Part shown: piece after piece, positions 7,222-16,884 of the stretch
Position numbering within the stretch: position 1 is the first letter of the stretch
Layout of the letters: each line of letters opens with the position of its first letter
NCBI RefSeq assembly: GCF_014201875.1
Contig: NZ_JACHFL010000025.1
Coordinates: forward strand, 1-48,831
Length of the DNA stretch: 48,831 bases
Reading direction: 5' to 3'
From: Deinococcus humi
GTDB taxonomy: Bacteria > Deinococcota > Deinococci > Deinococcales > Deinococcaceae
Notes under the pieces: model-generated
Database searches by the model: none
What the model was told of the DNA's origin: nothing
What the model saw: the letters and a program-made list of their open reading frames with translations, nothing else
Made by a program: the position numbers and the translations under genes

Positions 7222-8004
7222 TCAGTTCAGCGTGAGGGGGTCAACCGGTACGCCCTGCACCGTCAGGCGGTAATCCACATGCGGTCCGGTGCTGTTGCCG
7301 GTGCTGCCCACCTGGGCAATCACTGTCCCGGCCTCAACGCGCTGGCCGACATCGGCCAGATTGGCGCTGTTGTGGCTGTAGCGGGTGGTCACGCCGTCGC
7401 CGTGATCCACCACGACAGTCCAGCCCCAGCCAGTTCGGTCATCGAACCGGGATTCCGTGACGGTGCCTGCCTGGACTGCACGGATGGGTGTTCCGCTTGG
7501 AGCGGCCAGATCGAGCCCAGTATGGTCTGACTGGAAAGGGGTGGTCAACCGGCCCTGCACGGGGAGAATCAGGCTTCCCCCGGTGGATGCCGCCCGGAAA
7601 ACCGCCGATCGTGCGGGGGCGGCATTGGTCTGCCGGACGGGCGCGCCCCCCGGCACCCTCAGTGTTTGCCCGATTTGCAGGGCGCGGCTGGGGTTCAGTC
7701 CAGGATTGAGGTCCAGCAGATCTGCGAGCGTGATCTGCTGTTGCCGGGTGATTCCAAAGAGGGTGTCCCCAGCGCGCACAGTCCATATGCGGCTGCGGGA
7801 CGGCACTTCAATGGTGCTTCCTGCCCGCAACACGCCCGTTCGAAGATCGGGATTGGCACCAAGCAGCGCTTCAATGGTGGTGCTGTAGCGGATGGCCAGC
7901 CGCGTCAGGGTGTCCCCAGCCTGGACAGGGACCGGGGCAGCGTGCCCGGATCCCCCGCCCAGAAGAGCACAGCTCAAGCAGACCGTCTGGCGGAAACGGA
8001 ACAT
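7222..8004 (-). CDS. Secreted protein with two LysM domains and an M23-like domain
   Basis: The protein (260 residues from ATG 8004) has a signal peptide (VCLSCALLGGGSGHA), two LysM repeats (VQAGDTLTRLAIRYS... and VRAGDTLFGITRQQQ...) and a LytM/M23 domain: HTGLDLAAPSGTPI, VVVDHGDGVTTRYSH, GNSTGPHVDYRLTV. M23 enzymes cut peptidoglycan cross-bridges using Zn held by His, Asp and the last His of an HxH motif. Here that motif reads H-V-D, so the third ligand is Asp or the enzyme is inactive. The paralogue at 29934-31025 keeps HLH. The start is uncertain: ATGs at 8016 and 8004 are in frame and the frame is open to 8103. Confidence 0.85.
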   Translation of the reverse strand: MFRFRQTVCLSCALLGGGSGHAAPVPVQAGDTLTRLAIRYSTTIEALLGANPDLRTGVLRAGSTIEVPSRSRIWTVRAGDTLFGITRQQQITLADLLDLNPGLNPSRALQIGQTLRVPGGAPVRQTNAAPARSAVFRAASTGGSLILPVQGRLTTPFQSDHTGLDLAAPSGTPIRAVQAGTVTESRFDDRTGWGWTVVVDHGDGVTTRYSHNSANLADVGQRVEAGTVIAQVGSTGNSTGPHVDYRLTVQGVPVDPLTLN

Positions 8005-8016
8005 GGCAACCCACAT

Positions 8017-8397
8017 AAAGCTGAAGATGGCATGAAGGCGTGAGTGAATCTTCTGTGTTTTTGATGAGAGAGGTGAGGAGAATCCCAGAGGTTGGCTGTC
8101 CAATTGCGAAAATGTGCCGTTGCCATCAGCAATCTAGAAAACATGAAAAGTAGCGTGTATCCGGCCGGGTTCCTACGCTCCTCACGTTCGCATCCGTGTT
8201 CACATGGTTCTGTCGCCAGAGTTTGCAGCTCTACCGTCTGCGTTTGACATCGATTGACTGTCGCTTAGGGCAGTGGGAGCAGACCGCACTTGACCTGAAA
8301 TCTCAAAGGCGACGTTGACAACAAAACCCCTCCACTCGTCGTCGTCCGGCAGCCCGAGTGGGCTGAAGATCCAGCCACGCGCTCAACGCTGCTCACG
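8017..8397. other. Intergenic region between divergent M23 and lgt genes
   Basis: No gene or clear promoter for the M23 gene is visible. Several AT-rich bits (8120-8165) could hold one. The lgt promoter lies at the right end. Confidence 0.4.
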
Positions 8398-8430
8398 CTT
8401 TACACATGCTTTACAGAGGCCCGCTAAGGT
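8398..8430 (+). promoter_or_regulatory. Direct-repeat promoter (site 3), lgt
   Basis: CTTTACA, CATG, CTTTACA, nine bases, TAAGGT. Two perfect heptamers 11 bp apart. Here transcription would start about 8436, leaving a 5' leader with a Shine-Dalgarno sequence before the ATG. Confidence 0.75.
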
Positions 8431-8470
8431 TCCTGCGGACGCCCTCGATGCGTTCACTTCTGGAGGCAGG

Positions 8471-9418
<948 letters not shown>

Positions 9419-9433
9419 AGAACGGAGGCTGAT

Positions 9434-9469
9434 AAGAGCAGTGGCCCCGGTCCAGGGCCGCTGGCTCTT
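9434..9469. terminator. Hairpin downstream of lgt
   Basis: AAGAGC (9434-9439) pairs with GCTCTT (9464-9469), and GGCCC with GGGCC inside it. No U-run follows on either side, so it may act as a bidirectional stop or stability hairpin between the convergent lgt and nucleotidase remnant. Confidence 0.5.
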
Positions 9470-9515
9470 CGGGTGGACGACTTGATGGCGTCGATGCGCT
9501 GGCCCACCGTGGGGG

Positions 9516-10124
9516 TCATGGTCCCAGTTTCTGAACGTGGTTCAATAGCACCAGGACGTCGGGTTCGCGGGTGACGCCCTAGATGTCGGCCAGCACGATG
9601 TGCCCGTCGCCGCCCCGGCAGGGACAGGGTGGAGGTGGCGCTGTCCTTGCCCATGGCCGCCCCGCTGTCGAGCTTGACGCTGACCACGCGCGAGCCGGCG
9701 GGCTTGCGGCTTGCTCACGTCATAGGTGTACGAGAAACCCGAGATTCGCAGAAAGCGTCCGCTGGAACAGGGCAAGACCGAGACGCTGTTTTCCAGCACG
9801 GCATACAGTTGCGTGCCGGTCACAGTGCGCGTCGTGACGGTGTTGCCGAAGGGCAGCACGCTGTCGATGTCGCCCTTGACCACGTCGTAGGGCGGTCCGG
9901 CCTGGTGGCCGGGCGCAGGACCGCGCAGGGTCTTGTCCTGGGGCGCAGCGCTGGACGGTAGGGCACTGCGGCTGGCCCCGCCATTCACAATCGCCAGCTG
10001 GGTACTGGAGGTCGTGCGGTAGGCGTCGGCGATCAGGTCACCCAGCGCGACTTCCCCTCGGCGCCCGATGTTGCTCTCGCGCGCAGGAAGGGGTCGGCGG
10101 CGACCCCGATCTTGGCGCCGAGTT
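9516..10124 (-). pseudogene. 3' part of a disrupted 5'-nucleotidase gene
   Basis: This is the C-terminal domain of a UshA/5'-nucleotidase family protein: ESNIGRRGEVALGDLIADAY, LAIVNGGASRSALP, YDVVKGDIDSVLPFGNTV, TGTQLYAVLENS, FSYTYDVSKP. The tail continues in other frames (VSVKLDSGAAMGKD; VTREPDVLVLLNHVQKLGP and stop at 9516), so there are at least two or three frameshifts. Its 5' part lies at 16923-17872; the Tn3-family transposon separates them, with GAGTT duplicated at each edge. Another frameshift just inside the insertion site means the gene was already broken or kept decaying. Confidence 0.85.
10120..10124. repeat. Target-site duplication, left copy (GAGTT)
   Basis: GAGTT directly abuts the left inverted repeat; an identical copy lies at 16923-16927. 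Five bp is the Tn3-family size. Confidence 0.9.
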
Positions 10125-10162
10125 GGGGTCAAGACACGATTCAATAAATTTTGTACGCTAAG
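10125..10162. repeat. Left 38-bp terminal inverted repeat of the Tn3-type element
   Basis: Matches the reverse complement of 16885-16922 with three mismatches (in the middle AT-rich part). It starts GGGG and ends TAAG, the Tn3 hallmark. Confidence 0.93.
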
Positions 10163-10186
10163 CGAGAGCAGCGTCCAGCACGGGAT

Positions 10187-13100
10187 TTAGCTTCTCAGCT
10201 CCCGATAGGTTCCCGGCTGCGGCACCCGCTCCTGATGCCAGAGATAGTCGCCCGTCAGGCCGATGTGTTCCCAGCCCAGCGGCGAAATATGCGCCAGCAG
10301 TTCATCCGGCACATTCTGCCCCTCGGCCCTTAGCGCCGCCACGGCCCGCCCCAGGTACACCGTGTTCCACACGCTGATCGCCGCCACCACCAGATTCAGG
10401 CCGCTCGCCCGGTGACTCTGCGACTCGAATGTTCGGTCCCGGATCTCTCCGCTCCGGTGAAAGGCCACCGCCCGTTTCAGGGCGTGCAGGGCCTCACCCT
10501 TGTTCAAACCAGCGAGAACGCGGCGGCGCAGGTCTGGATCGCGCAGCCATTCCAGCGTGAATAACGTGCGTTGCACCCGCCCCAGCTCGCGCAACGCCAG
10601 CGCCAGGCCATTCTGGCGGGGATAGGACGCCAGCTTCCCCAGGATCAGCGAGGCGGTCACAGTTCCCGACTTAATAGAGACCGTTAGACGGCGCAGCGCG
10701 TCCCAGTGATCCCGGATGAGGCGCAGATTCAGCTTCTGCGCCACGAGTGGTTCCAACACCCCATATAACGCCCCGGCTTCCGGGGTGTACAGCCGGGTTT
10801 CACCCAGATCCCGAATACGCGGAGCAAACCGGAAGCCCAGCAGGGAACAGAGCGCGAAGACCTGCTCGGTATAGCCCGCCGTGTCGGTGTAGTGTTCCTT
10901 GATCTTCAGGTCGGACAGGTGGTACAGCAGCCCGTCCAGGACGTGGAGCGCATCCCGCACGTTCGTCGTGATGACCTTGGTGTGAAAGGGAGCGTATTGA
11001 TCGCTGACATGCGTGTAGAACAGTACACCCGGTTCCCGTCCATACTTCGCATTGAGATGCCCAAACGCTTTTCCCTGTCCACCAGTGGGAAAGCGTTGCC
11101 CATCGGAACTGCTGGTTGTTCCGTCCCCCCACAGCGCCGCCAGAGGAAGCTTCGACTGGAAGTTGACGATCTCAGCCAGACCTGCCGCATACGACTCCGG
11201 GCGAATGAACCAGTCGGACAGGTGCATCAACCGCCGTGCCGTGACGCCTGGGTCCGCCGAAGCCTCGGCCATCTTCGTCAGTCCCAGGTTAAGGCCGTCG
11301 GCCAGCAGGGCCGTGAGCAGATGGTCATGGCGCTCAACGGCCTTGCCGTTGCGCAGGTCCAAGAAGGCCCCTGTGAATGGGCACCAGGCATTTACCTCCA
11401 GCAGCAGGTCCGTGATCTTTACCCTGGGGAGCCGTGCGGCAAGGCTGCGCTGCAACGGCTCCACCTCGTCAGACACAGTCTTGACCACCTTCCCCACCTT
11501 GAGCTTGCTTCCCAGCAGACTCACTGACGACAGCTCGCCCTTCGAGAGGAGATCCGTGACCTCGTGCAGTTGCCCAGTTAACCTCGGTTCGGTGGCCGTC
11601 CAGAACGCCTCGAAGGTTTCAGGGAGATCCAGGGGAAAGCCTAGAAGCCGCCGCTGCCAGACCTCCTGCGGCAGCAGATAGGCGTCGAGGTCCCTGTACT
11701 TGCGGCTGCCCTCCACCCATATGTCTCCCGAACGCAGCCCCAGCCGCAACTCGTCCAAAACGCATAATTCGTATGCCTTGCGGTTCATCTCGCCGCCGCG
11801 AAAGACCTGGGCCGCCCACTTCTGCCGCACGAAACCCAGCGGGACGTGTTCGGGCAGCGTGCGCCTGTTCGCGGCATACATCTCGCGCAGGAGGCCCACG
11901 GCCTCGACGAGAGGGGCTGCGGTTCCATCGGCCTGGAACGTGAACATGGACAGCAGCCGGGGCGCATACGCTCGAACTTTCGCGTACGCCTTCACCACAT
12001 GGTACAGGGGGTCAATGTGGTTGGCGATCACAGCCTCCTGCGGGGTGCGGACCGTCTCCACCAGCCGTTCCCACGGCACGATGGCCTCAATGGCTTGGTA
12101 AGGATCAGCCTTCTGGTCACGCGCGGCAATGAGCGCGGCACAGACTGATTTGAAGGTGCTGAGTTGCTCCAGCAACGGCGGCCCCTGCTGCACATAGGCT
12201 TCCGCTGCGGCCCGCTCTCCTTCCCGTAGTAGAGACACCATCAGGCGGTCATGCATGCCGAGAACCTCGTCGGTCAACGTCTCGGACAGCTCGAAGAGGC
12301 GTGCCATCACCGTGGCACGCCTCCGCTGAGGAGCATAGGCTGCGAGGTGGGAAGCGCTCAGCCGCCGCGCCGTTTCAGCCAGGTGATCCAGACGGCTCTG
12401 AGGCAAGAAGGTGTGCAGGTTACTGCGCACTGGAAAGGTTCGGACGAAGGCCAGCTTGTCGAGCAGGGTCAGGAGCTGCCTGGGTCTGGGCGCACCCACA
12501 GGGCGGCCCAGCCAGACGATCTGCGAGATGGACGCGTCGCCCACCGGCGTCAACAGGGCATCTACCCGGCTGGCGAGATCATCCTTGAGGGGCAGATTGA
12601 GAAGGGCGTAGGCGTGCTGATCCGCGCGGACGCGCGCCGCGTTCACGAGGCGTTCCAGCACCGGGAGGCGCGGGATGAGGATCTGCCGACGACGTAACTC
12701 GTCGATCAGTGCACCCATCAGTGGGAAAGGCTGGTCGGTCACGACGGCAGTGGGCACCAGCCAGTCGCGTATCTCGCGCCCCACAGGCCCGGACAGTTCG
12801 GCATATCTCAGCCGCTGGCACAACTCGGCGAAGTGTTCCCGCCGCGTGGTGTCGCGCGAAGCGTAAGAGGCGTAACAGACAGGCTTGACGCGCAGTTGTT
12901 CGGCCAGCGTGGTCAGCACTTCGCTGGGTGGAGCCTCGCCCTGGCGGAGTCCGCGCCCCAGATGACGCAAGATGGTGAGCTGCGCGGCGTATCCTAGCTT
13001 GTTGAAATCACGCCTCTTTTCACGCACCAGCCGCAGATCATCTGCATCCAGGAGGTAAAACTGGGCGAGGGTGCGCTGGTCGAGTACAGGGAAGCGGGTG

Positions 13101-13249
13101 AACTGCTGACGCTGCGCTGGCGTGAAGAGAGAGGGCGCGCGCGAGGTCAAGTCAGGAATCCAGCCTGCCGACTCCGGAATATTTTTCCTGCTATAAGTCT
13201 TCTTATCACTGCATTCAACCTCTCCTGCCTTGACGGTTGCGAACGCCAT
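10187..13249 (-). CDS. tnpA: Tn3-family transposase
   Basis: This 1,020-residue protein matches the usual length (about 970-1,010) of Tn3 TnpA. The N-terminal DUF4158-like DNA-binding part starts near SLFTPAQRQQFTRFP. The catalytic part shows LAALWGDGTTSSSDGQRF (first Asp), YTDTAGYTEQVFAL (second Asp) and SGEIRDRTFESQSHRASGLN with VWNTVYLGRA near the C-terminus (Glu region). It binds the 38-bp repeats and carries out replicative transposition. ATG 13249 is the longest start; TTG 13150 fits the family N-terminus better and would leave room for a recombination site. Confidence 0.95.
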   Translation of the reverse strand: MAFATVKAGEVECSDKKTYSRKNIPESAGWIPDLTSRAPSLFTPAQRQQFTRFPVLDQRTLAQFYLLDADDLRLVREKRRDFNKLGYAAQLTILRHLGRGLRQGEAPPSEVLTTLAEQLRVKPVCYASYASRDTTRREHFAELCQRLRYAELSGPVGREIRDWLVPTAVVTDQPFPLMGALIDELRRRQILIPRLPVLERLVNAARVRADQHAYALLNLPLKDDLASRVDALLTPVGDASISQIVWLGRPVGAPRPRQLLTLLDKLAFVRTFPVRSNLHTFLPQSRLDHLAETARRLSASHLAAYAPQRRRATVMARLFELSETLTDEVLGMHDRLMVSLLREGERAAAEAYVQQGPPLLEQLSTFKSVCAALIAARDQKADPYQAIEAIVPWERLVETVRTPQEAVIANHIDPLYHVVKAYAKVRAYAPRLLSMFTFQADGTAAPLVEAVGLLREMYAANRRTLPEHVPLGFVRQKWAAQVFRGGEMNRKAYELCVLDELRLGLRSGDIWVEGSRKYRDLDAYLLPQEVWQRRLLGFPLDLPETFEAFWTATEPRLTGQLHEVTDLLSKGELSSVSLLGSKLKVGKVVKTVSDEVEPLQRSLAARLPRVKITDLLLEVNAWCPFTGAFLDLRNGKAVERHDHLLTALLADGLNLGLTKMAEASADPGVTARRLMHLSDWFIRPESYAAGLAEIVNFQSKLPLAALWGDGTTSSSDGQRFPTGGQGKAFGHLNAKYGREPGVLFYTHVSDQYAPFHTKVITTNVRDALHVLDGLLYHLSDLKIKEHYTDTAGYTEQVFALCSLLGFRFAPRIRDLGETRLYTPEAGALYGVLEPLVAQKLNLRLIRDHWDALRRLTVSIKSGTVTASLILGKLASYPRQNGLALALRELGRVQRTLFTLEWLRDPDLRRRVLAGLNKGEALHALKRAVAFHRSGEIRDRTFESQSHRASGLNLVVAAISVWNTVYLGRAVAALRAEGQNVPDELLAHISPLGWEHIGLTGDYLWHQERVPQPGTYRELRS

Positions 13250-13286
13250 TGCCTTTCATCGGGCCACACCTTTTGACACTTATCGC
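13190..13286. other. Candidate recombination (res/irs-like) site
   Basis: GCTATAAG (13190-13197), TCTT, CTTATCAC (13202-13209) forms an imperfect palindrome, and a further CTTATCGC arm lies at 13279-13286. It sits between tnpA and the divergent tyrosine recombinase, where TnpI-type elements keep their resolution site. Assignment rests on position and symmetry only. Confidence 0.35.
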
Positions 13287-13302
13287 AGGAACCGTGAACA
13301 GT

Positions 13303-14163
13303 ATGGACCACGCGACCCTTGAACTCCAGAGCCAGCGCTTCTTGCGGGAGCTGGAACGCAGCCCGCACACCGTCCGCGCCTACGGCGCGGACCTGCGGCA
13401 CCTCACCGCCTGGCTGGCGCAGGCCGGGCAGCCCCTGATCCCCGACAGTCTGGACGCCTACTTCGCCGCCCACCCCGCGTGGGCCACTTCCACCCGGCAC
13501 CGCAAGCAGACGGCGCTGGAACGTTTCTGCCGCTGGGCGGTGCAGCGGTCACTGCTGGACTGTGACCCCACCCTGCGCCTGGAACGCCCAGTCCTGCCCC
13601 CATCCCATCCCAGGGGCCTGCGCCGGGAGGAGATTGAACGAATCTTCGCGGCCATTCCCCCGGCGCAGGGCCGCGACGCCCTGCTGTTCCGGCTGGTCTA
13701 CGAGACCGGGCTGCGGATCGGCGAGGCGCTGGGATTGCACCTGAGCGATCTGGACCTGACCCGGGGCGACGAACACCTGACTGTGCTGGGCAAGGGTGGG
13801 CGCAGGCGGACGGTGCTGCTGGACGATCCGGCCCTGGTGGCGCGGCTGCGGCGCTACCTGAAGACGCTGGCCTTCACGCATGGACCGCTGTTCCAGGCCA
13901 CCAAGAATGGGCGGGGCGGCCCACTGCGCTACCAGAGTGTGCAGGCCCGCTGGCAGGGGTACGCGGCTCAGGCGGAAGTCTGCTGCACGTTGCATCAGCT
14001 CCGGCACAGCCACGCGACAGAGTTGGTGAACGGCGGCGTGAGTCTGGCCACCATCCGCAAACGGCTGGGCCACCAGCACATCCAGACGACCCTGCGGTAC
14101 GCGGAAATCAGCGACGGGGCCGCAGACCAGGAACTGCGGCAGTGGCGTCGGCAGCGCCACTGA
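13303..14163 (+). CDS. Tyrosine recombinase (XerC/D-like, probable cointegrate resolvase)
   Basis: The protein (286 residues from ATG 13303) has a SAM-like N-terminal core-binding domain (QRFLRELERSPHTVRAYGADLRHL) and a catalytic domain with R (YETGLRIGEALGL), K (LGKGGRRRTV), HxxR (LHQLRHSHATELV), H (RLGHQHIQTTLRYAE) and the Tyr nucleophile in that last motif. Its place in a Tn3-family element points to resolving cointegrates, as TnpI does in Tn4430. It diverges from tnpA. A GTG at 13294 is an alternative start. Confidence 0.9.
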   Translation: MDHATLELQSQRFLRELERSPHTVRAYGADLRHLTAWLAQAGQPLIPDSLDAYFAAHPAWATSTRHRKQTALERFCRWAVQRSLLDCDPTLRLERPVLPPSHPRGLRREEIERIFAAIPPAQGRDALLFRLVYETGLRIGEALGLHLSDLDLTRGDEHLTVLGKGGRRRTVLLDDPALVARLRRYLKTLAFTHGPLFQATKNGRGGPLRYQSVQARWQGYAAQAEVCCTLHQLRHSHATELVNGGVSLATIRKRLGHQHIQTTLRYAEISDGAADQELRQWRRQRH

Positions 14164-14177
14164 AACATGGGAGACCC

Positions 14178-14369
14178 TTACAGACGGCGGCGCAGCCACT
14201 GCGCCCGTCCCAGCAGCAACAACCCGATCAACAGGAATGGCACGGCCAACCAGCCGGTCAACAGGCTCAGCACCCCGCCCAGACCGCCCACCACCAGACC
14301 CGCCACCAGCAGGGTGTTGGAGACGCAGCACACCGCAGCGGCCAGCACCGCCGCGCTTCCCAGCAGCAC
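14178..14369 (-). CDS. MerF-like small membrane protein
   Basis: The 63-residue protein has two membrane helices: LLGSAAVLAAAVCCVSNTLL with a vicinal Cys pair, and LTGWLAVPFLLIGLLLLG, then a basic tail QWLRRRL. This matches the MerF layout (CC in helix 1, second helix, basic end); MerF brings Hg(II) into the cytoplasm for MerA. It has a GTG start and no strong ribosome-binding site, 72 bp downstream of merA on the same strand. Assignment is from topology and the CC pair. Confidence 0.6.
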   Translation of the reverse strand: MLLGSAAVLAAAVCCVSNTLLVAGLVVGGLGGVLSLLTGWLAVPFLLIGLLLLGRAQWLRRRL

Positions 14370-14441
14370 CGTCTTTCATTCAGCCCTGACCGGGCGCTCC
14401 GGGGCTGCGGACAGATGGACCTGCTCCCGTGACTCCGGCAT

Positions 14442-15821
14442 TCAGATGCCCTCCTCGGCGTGGACGCCCCCCAGGGCACTCGACAACCCCTCGGCGAGGG
14501 TGGGGTGAATATGCAGCATGTCCTGCAAATCGGTGTACTTCGCCGCCAGGTGCATCGCCGCGATCAGTTCATGCACGACTTCCGCCCCCTCGGCCAGCAG
14601 CACCGCCGCGCCCAGCAGGCGGTCCGTGTCCGCATCCGCCACAATCTTGATGAACCCGGCGGTCTCCCCCATGGCCCGCGCCCTGGCAATCTTGTGCCCG
14701 TCGTAACGCCCCACCTTGACCCGGTACCCGAGCCGCCGGGCCTCGCCTTCGGTGAGGCCCACCCGCCCGAGCTGCGGGTCACTGAAGACGGCGTAGGGCA
14801 CCACCCGGTCTCGGATGGACAGCCCCGCGTTCTTCGTGACGTTCTCGTACACCACCCGCGCGTCGTCGCGCGCCGTGTGTGTGAACATCGGGCCGCCCCG
14901 CACGTCGCCCAGCGCCCAGATGCCCGGCACTTCCGTTTCCAGACGGTCATTGACTGGGATGAAACCCTGACCGTCCAAAGCGACGCCAGCGGCTTCCAGA
15001 TTCAACCCGTCTGTGTTCGGCTGCCGTCCCCCGGCGATCAGCAGGTGTGAGCCTTCCAGGATGCGCTCTGCACCACCGACACGGACCGTCAGTCGAAGCT
15101 GACCTTCACTCCCTGTGACTGCCGTTGCAGCGGCTCCCGTCAGGATAGTGATGCCTTCTTGCGTAAGGGCAAGCTCCAGCGCGCGCGCGATGTCCTCGTC
15201 CTCCTGTTTCAGCAGGTGCGGGCCGCGCTGCACCAGGGTCACCTCCGAGCCGAAGCGGCGGTACATCTGCGCGTACTCCACGCCGATATAGCCCCCACCC
15301 ACCACCAGGAGATGCTCAGGCAGGGCCGTCAATTGCAAGGCACTGGTGGAATCGAGAAAGGGCACGTCCTCCAACCCAGCGATGCCGGGCATCGCCGGAC
15401 GGGTTCCGGTATTGATGAAAACCTGCGCTGCTTCGAGGGCTTCCCCATTCACCTCCAGAGTGTGCGGTCCGGTGAAGCGGGCCTCCCCCCGGATCAGGGT
15501 GACGTTCGGATTCTTCTCCACATTGGTTTCCGCGCCCTGCCGCACGCTGGTCACCAGATCGTCCTTGCGCCGCATCACCTCGGGCAGATTCACCCGGACG
15601 GGTCCGGCGTGAACGCCCCAGTGGGCGGCCTCCCGCGCCAGGTGCGCCACGCGGGCACTGGCAATCAGGGTCTTGGTAGGAATGCACCCCCGGTTAAGGC
15701 AGGTGCCGCCCAGTTGATCCCGCTCGATCAGTGCGACGGAGCGTCCCTTGAAGCCCAGCTTGAGGGCCAGCGGCAAACCCGCCATGCCCCCGCCGATCAC
15801 CACGGCGTCGTAGCGCGTCAT
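14442..15821 (-). CDS. merA: Mercuric-reductase-like flavin disulphide oxidoreductase
   Basis: The 459-residue protein has the FAD-binding start (DAVVIGGGMAGLPLAL), redox pair C41-LNRG-C46 (GGTCLNRGCIPTKT), NAD(P)H site (LLVVGGGYIGVEYAQ), a second FAD motif (GIWALGDVRGG) and the dimerisation domain with HIHPTLAEGL. MerA reduces Hg(II) to Hg(0) with NADPH. Classical MerA ends in a vicinal Cys pair; this one ends GGVHAEEGI with none, and it lacks the NmerA HMA domain. Context supports mercury, but a related oxidoreductase is possible. Its ATG overlaps the stop of the CopZ-like gene as ATGA. Confidence 0.8.
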   Translation of the reverse strand: MTRYDAVVIGGGMAGLPLALKLGFKGRSVALIERDQLGGTCLNRGCIPTKTLIASARVAHLAREAAHWGVHAGPVRVNLPEVMRRKDDLVTSVRQGAETNVEKNPNVTLIRGEARFTGPHTLEVNGEALEAAQVFINTGTRPAMPGIAGLEDVPFLDSTSALQLTALPEHLLVVGGGYIGVEYAQMYRRFGSEVTLVQRGPHLLKQEDEDIARALELALTQEGITILTGAAATAVTGSEGQLRLTVRVGGAERILEGSHLLIAGGRQPNTDGLNLEAAGVALDGQGFIPVNDRLETEVPGIWALGDVRGGPMFTHTARDDARVVYENVTKNAGLSIRDRVVPYAVFSDPQLGRVGLTEGEARRLGYRVKVGRYDGHKIARARAMGETAGFIKIVADADTDRLLGAAVLLAEGAEVVHELIAAMHLAAKYTDLQDMLHIHPTLAEGLSSALGGVHAEEGI

Positions 15822-16285
15822 GCCTGTTCCTGGCGGTCCAGACTCCGCAGAACGGTCCCGACATTGCCCAGACAGCAACTGCCCTGCGGGTTGTTGACCT
15901 CGCACCCACAGCGCCCGGCCTGCACGTGCGCGCGGATCGACGCTTCCAGCGCCTGATCCGTGCCCGTGGACGCGGCCTCTCCGAGGTCAGCCCGCGTGTG
16001 GTCAAAGCAGTAGCAAACCGGGACCTCAGGAGCCTGATCCTTCTGGAAGACCAGCACCTTGAGGTCTCCCGTGCCGTAGGTCTGAGACGGGCTGAAGTAC
16101 ACCACGTCGCAGGCCGGGTCCGGGCACAGCCGGAAGGTGTCTTCCGGCGTCAGTCGGGCCAGGGCGAGCGGGGTCAGGAGGGCTTTGAGGGTGATCAGGG
16201 GCACCGCTTTTCCACGGGTGCCACTGACTGGGCAGGACGTCACGTCCTGCCCAGGGGCGCTGGGGGCGCAGCAGTTGAGTTCCAT
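15818..16285 (-). CDS. CopZ-type Cys-rich (putative Fe-S/Zn) protein of the mer operon
   Basis: The 155-residue protein is Cys-rich: MELNCCAPSAP, FRLCPDPACDVVYFS, VPVCYCFDHT, AGRCGCEVNNPQGSCCLGNV. The CYCF...CxCE..NPxGxCCLG pattern matches the N-terminal metal/[2Fe-2S] domain of Archaeoglobus CopZ; there is no HMA domain here. It sits between merR and merA, as does the uncharacterised 'hp' gene in the Thermus mer operon. A Hg(II) or thiol-relay role is inferred. It starts 33 bp downstream of merR, behind the mer promoter, and is coupled to merA. Confidence 0.8.
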   Translation of the reverse strand: MELNCCAPSAPGQDVTSCPVSGTRGKAVPLITLKALLTPLALARLTPEDTFRLCPDPACDVVYFSPSQTYGTGDLKVLVFQKDQAPEVPVCYCFDHTRADLGEAASTGTDQALEASIRAHVQAGRCGCEVNNPQGSCCLGNVGTVLRSLDRQEQA

Positions 16286-16290
16286 GCCTG

Positions 16291-16322
16291 AAGCTAGAGT
16301 CTCCCCTCAGGGGGAGAGTCAA
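16291..16322 (-). promoter_or_regulatory. MerR-type promoter/operator of the mer genes
   Basis: On the minus strand TTGACT (16322-16317) is followed by a 20-bp spacer and TAGCTT (16296-16291). The spacer holds the perfect dyad TCTCCCC-CTGA-GGGGAGA. A long spacer with a central dyad is typical of MerR-activated promoters. The -35 box overlaps the last codon and stop of merR. Confidence 0.8.
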
Positions 16323-16738
16323 GGGGCCGGTGGATTCAGGTACACGCAGCCCGCTGTATCGCACTCGGGATCAGGGTGCGTCTGTGCATACGCCAGCCGC
16401 CCGGCGAGTTCGGCTTCCAACGCCTGGAGCTGGGTCAGGTGCTGGCGCACGGCCTGGAGATGCACCCGTAACTCTTCTTGGACTTCCGCGCACGGCTTGT
16501 GACCCTCAGCCCGCAGGCGGATGATGCCGGCGATCTCGCTGAGGGTAAATCCAACGTGCTGGGCGGAGCGGATGAACTGCACGCGCGCCACACTCTCAGC
16601 GGTGTACGTCCGGTAGCCGCTCTCTTTGCGTCGGTGTTCCAGCAGGCCGAGGTCCGTCCAGTACCGCAGGGCCTTGACCCCCTCGCCGGTTTCGGCGGCC
16701 AAGTGTCCGATGGAAAGCGGCGCGGGTTGAAGGGTCAT
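16319..16738 (-). CDS. merR: MerR-family regulator
   Basis: From ATG 16738 the 139-residue protein has the MerR winged HTH (LSIGHLAAETGEGVKALRYWTDLGLLEHRR... GYRTYTAESVARVQFI) and a long dimerisation helix. Metal-site Cys candidates are C83 (HKPCAEV), C126 and C131 (PECDTAGCVYL). In classical Hg sensors the last two Cys flank an eight-residue loop; here only four residues lie between them, so metal specificity is less certain. The ATG lies 6 nt after GACACT, consistent with leaderless expression; an upstream in-frame ATG (16783) is less likely. Confidence 0.88.
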   Translation of the reverse strand: MTLQPAPLSIGHLAAETGEGVKALRYWTDLGLLEHRRKESGYRTYTAESVARVQFIRSAQHVGFTLSEIAGIIRLRAEGHKPCAEVQEELRVHLQAVRQHLTQLQALEAELAGRLAYAQTHPDPECDTAGCVYLNPPAP

Positions 16739-16884
16739 GTCCCAAGTGTCGCAATTTTGCGGGCAGGGCATCGTGGGCTGCATTGCTCCGCACAGACTCG
16801 CATCCTGGTCAAGTTTGGCTGAACGTGAGCTAGCATTTTTCGCTGAAAGATCGCTTGAACCGCTTTCCCCAGGTGTTGCTTTCG

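Noticed and set aside
8315..8470. Extension of lgt upstream to 8315
   Set aside because: It would include the promoter repeats; Lgt family members start at the hydrophobic segment, and GGAGG lies before ATG 8471.
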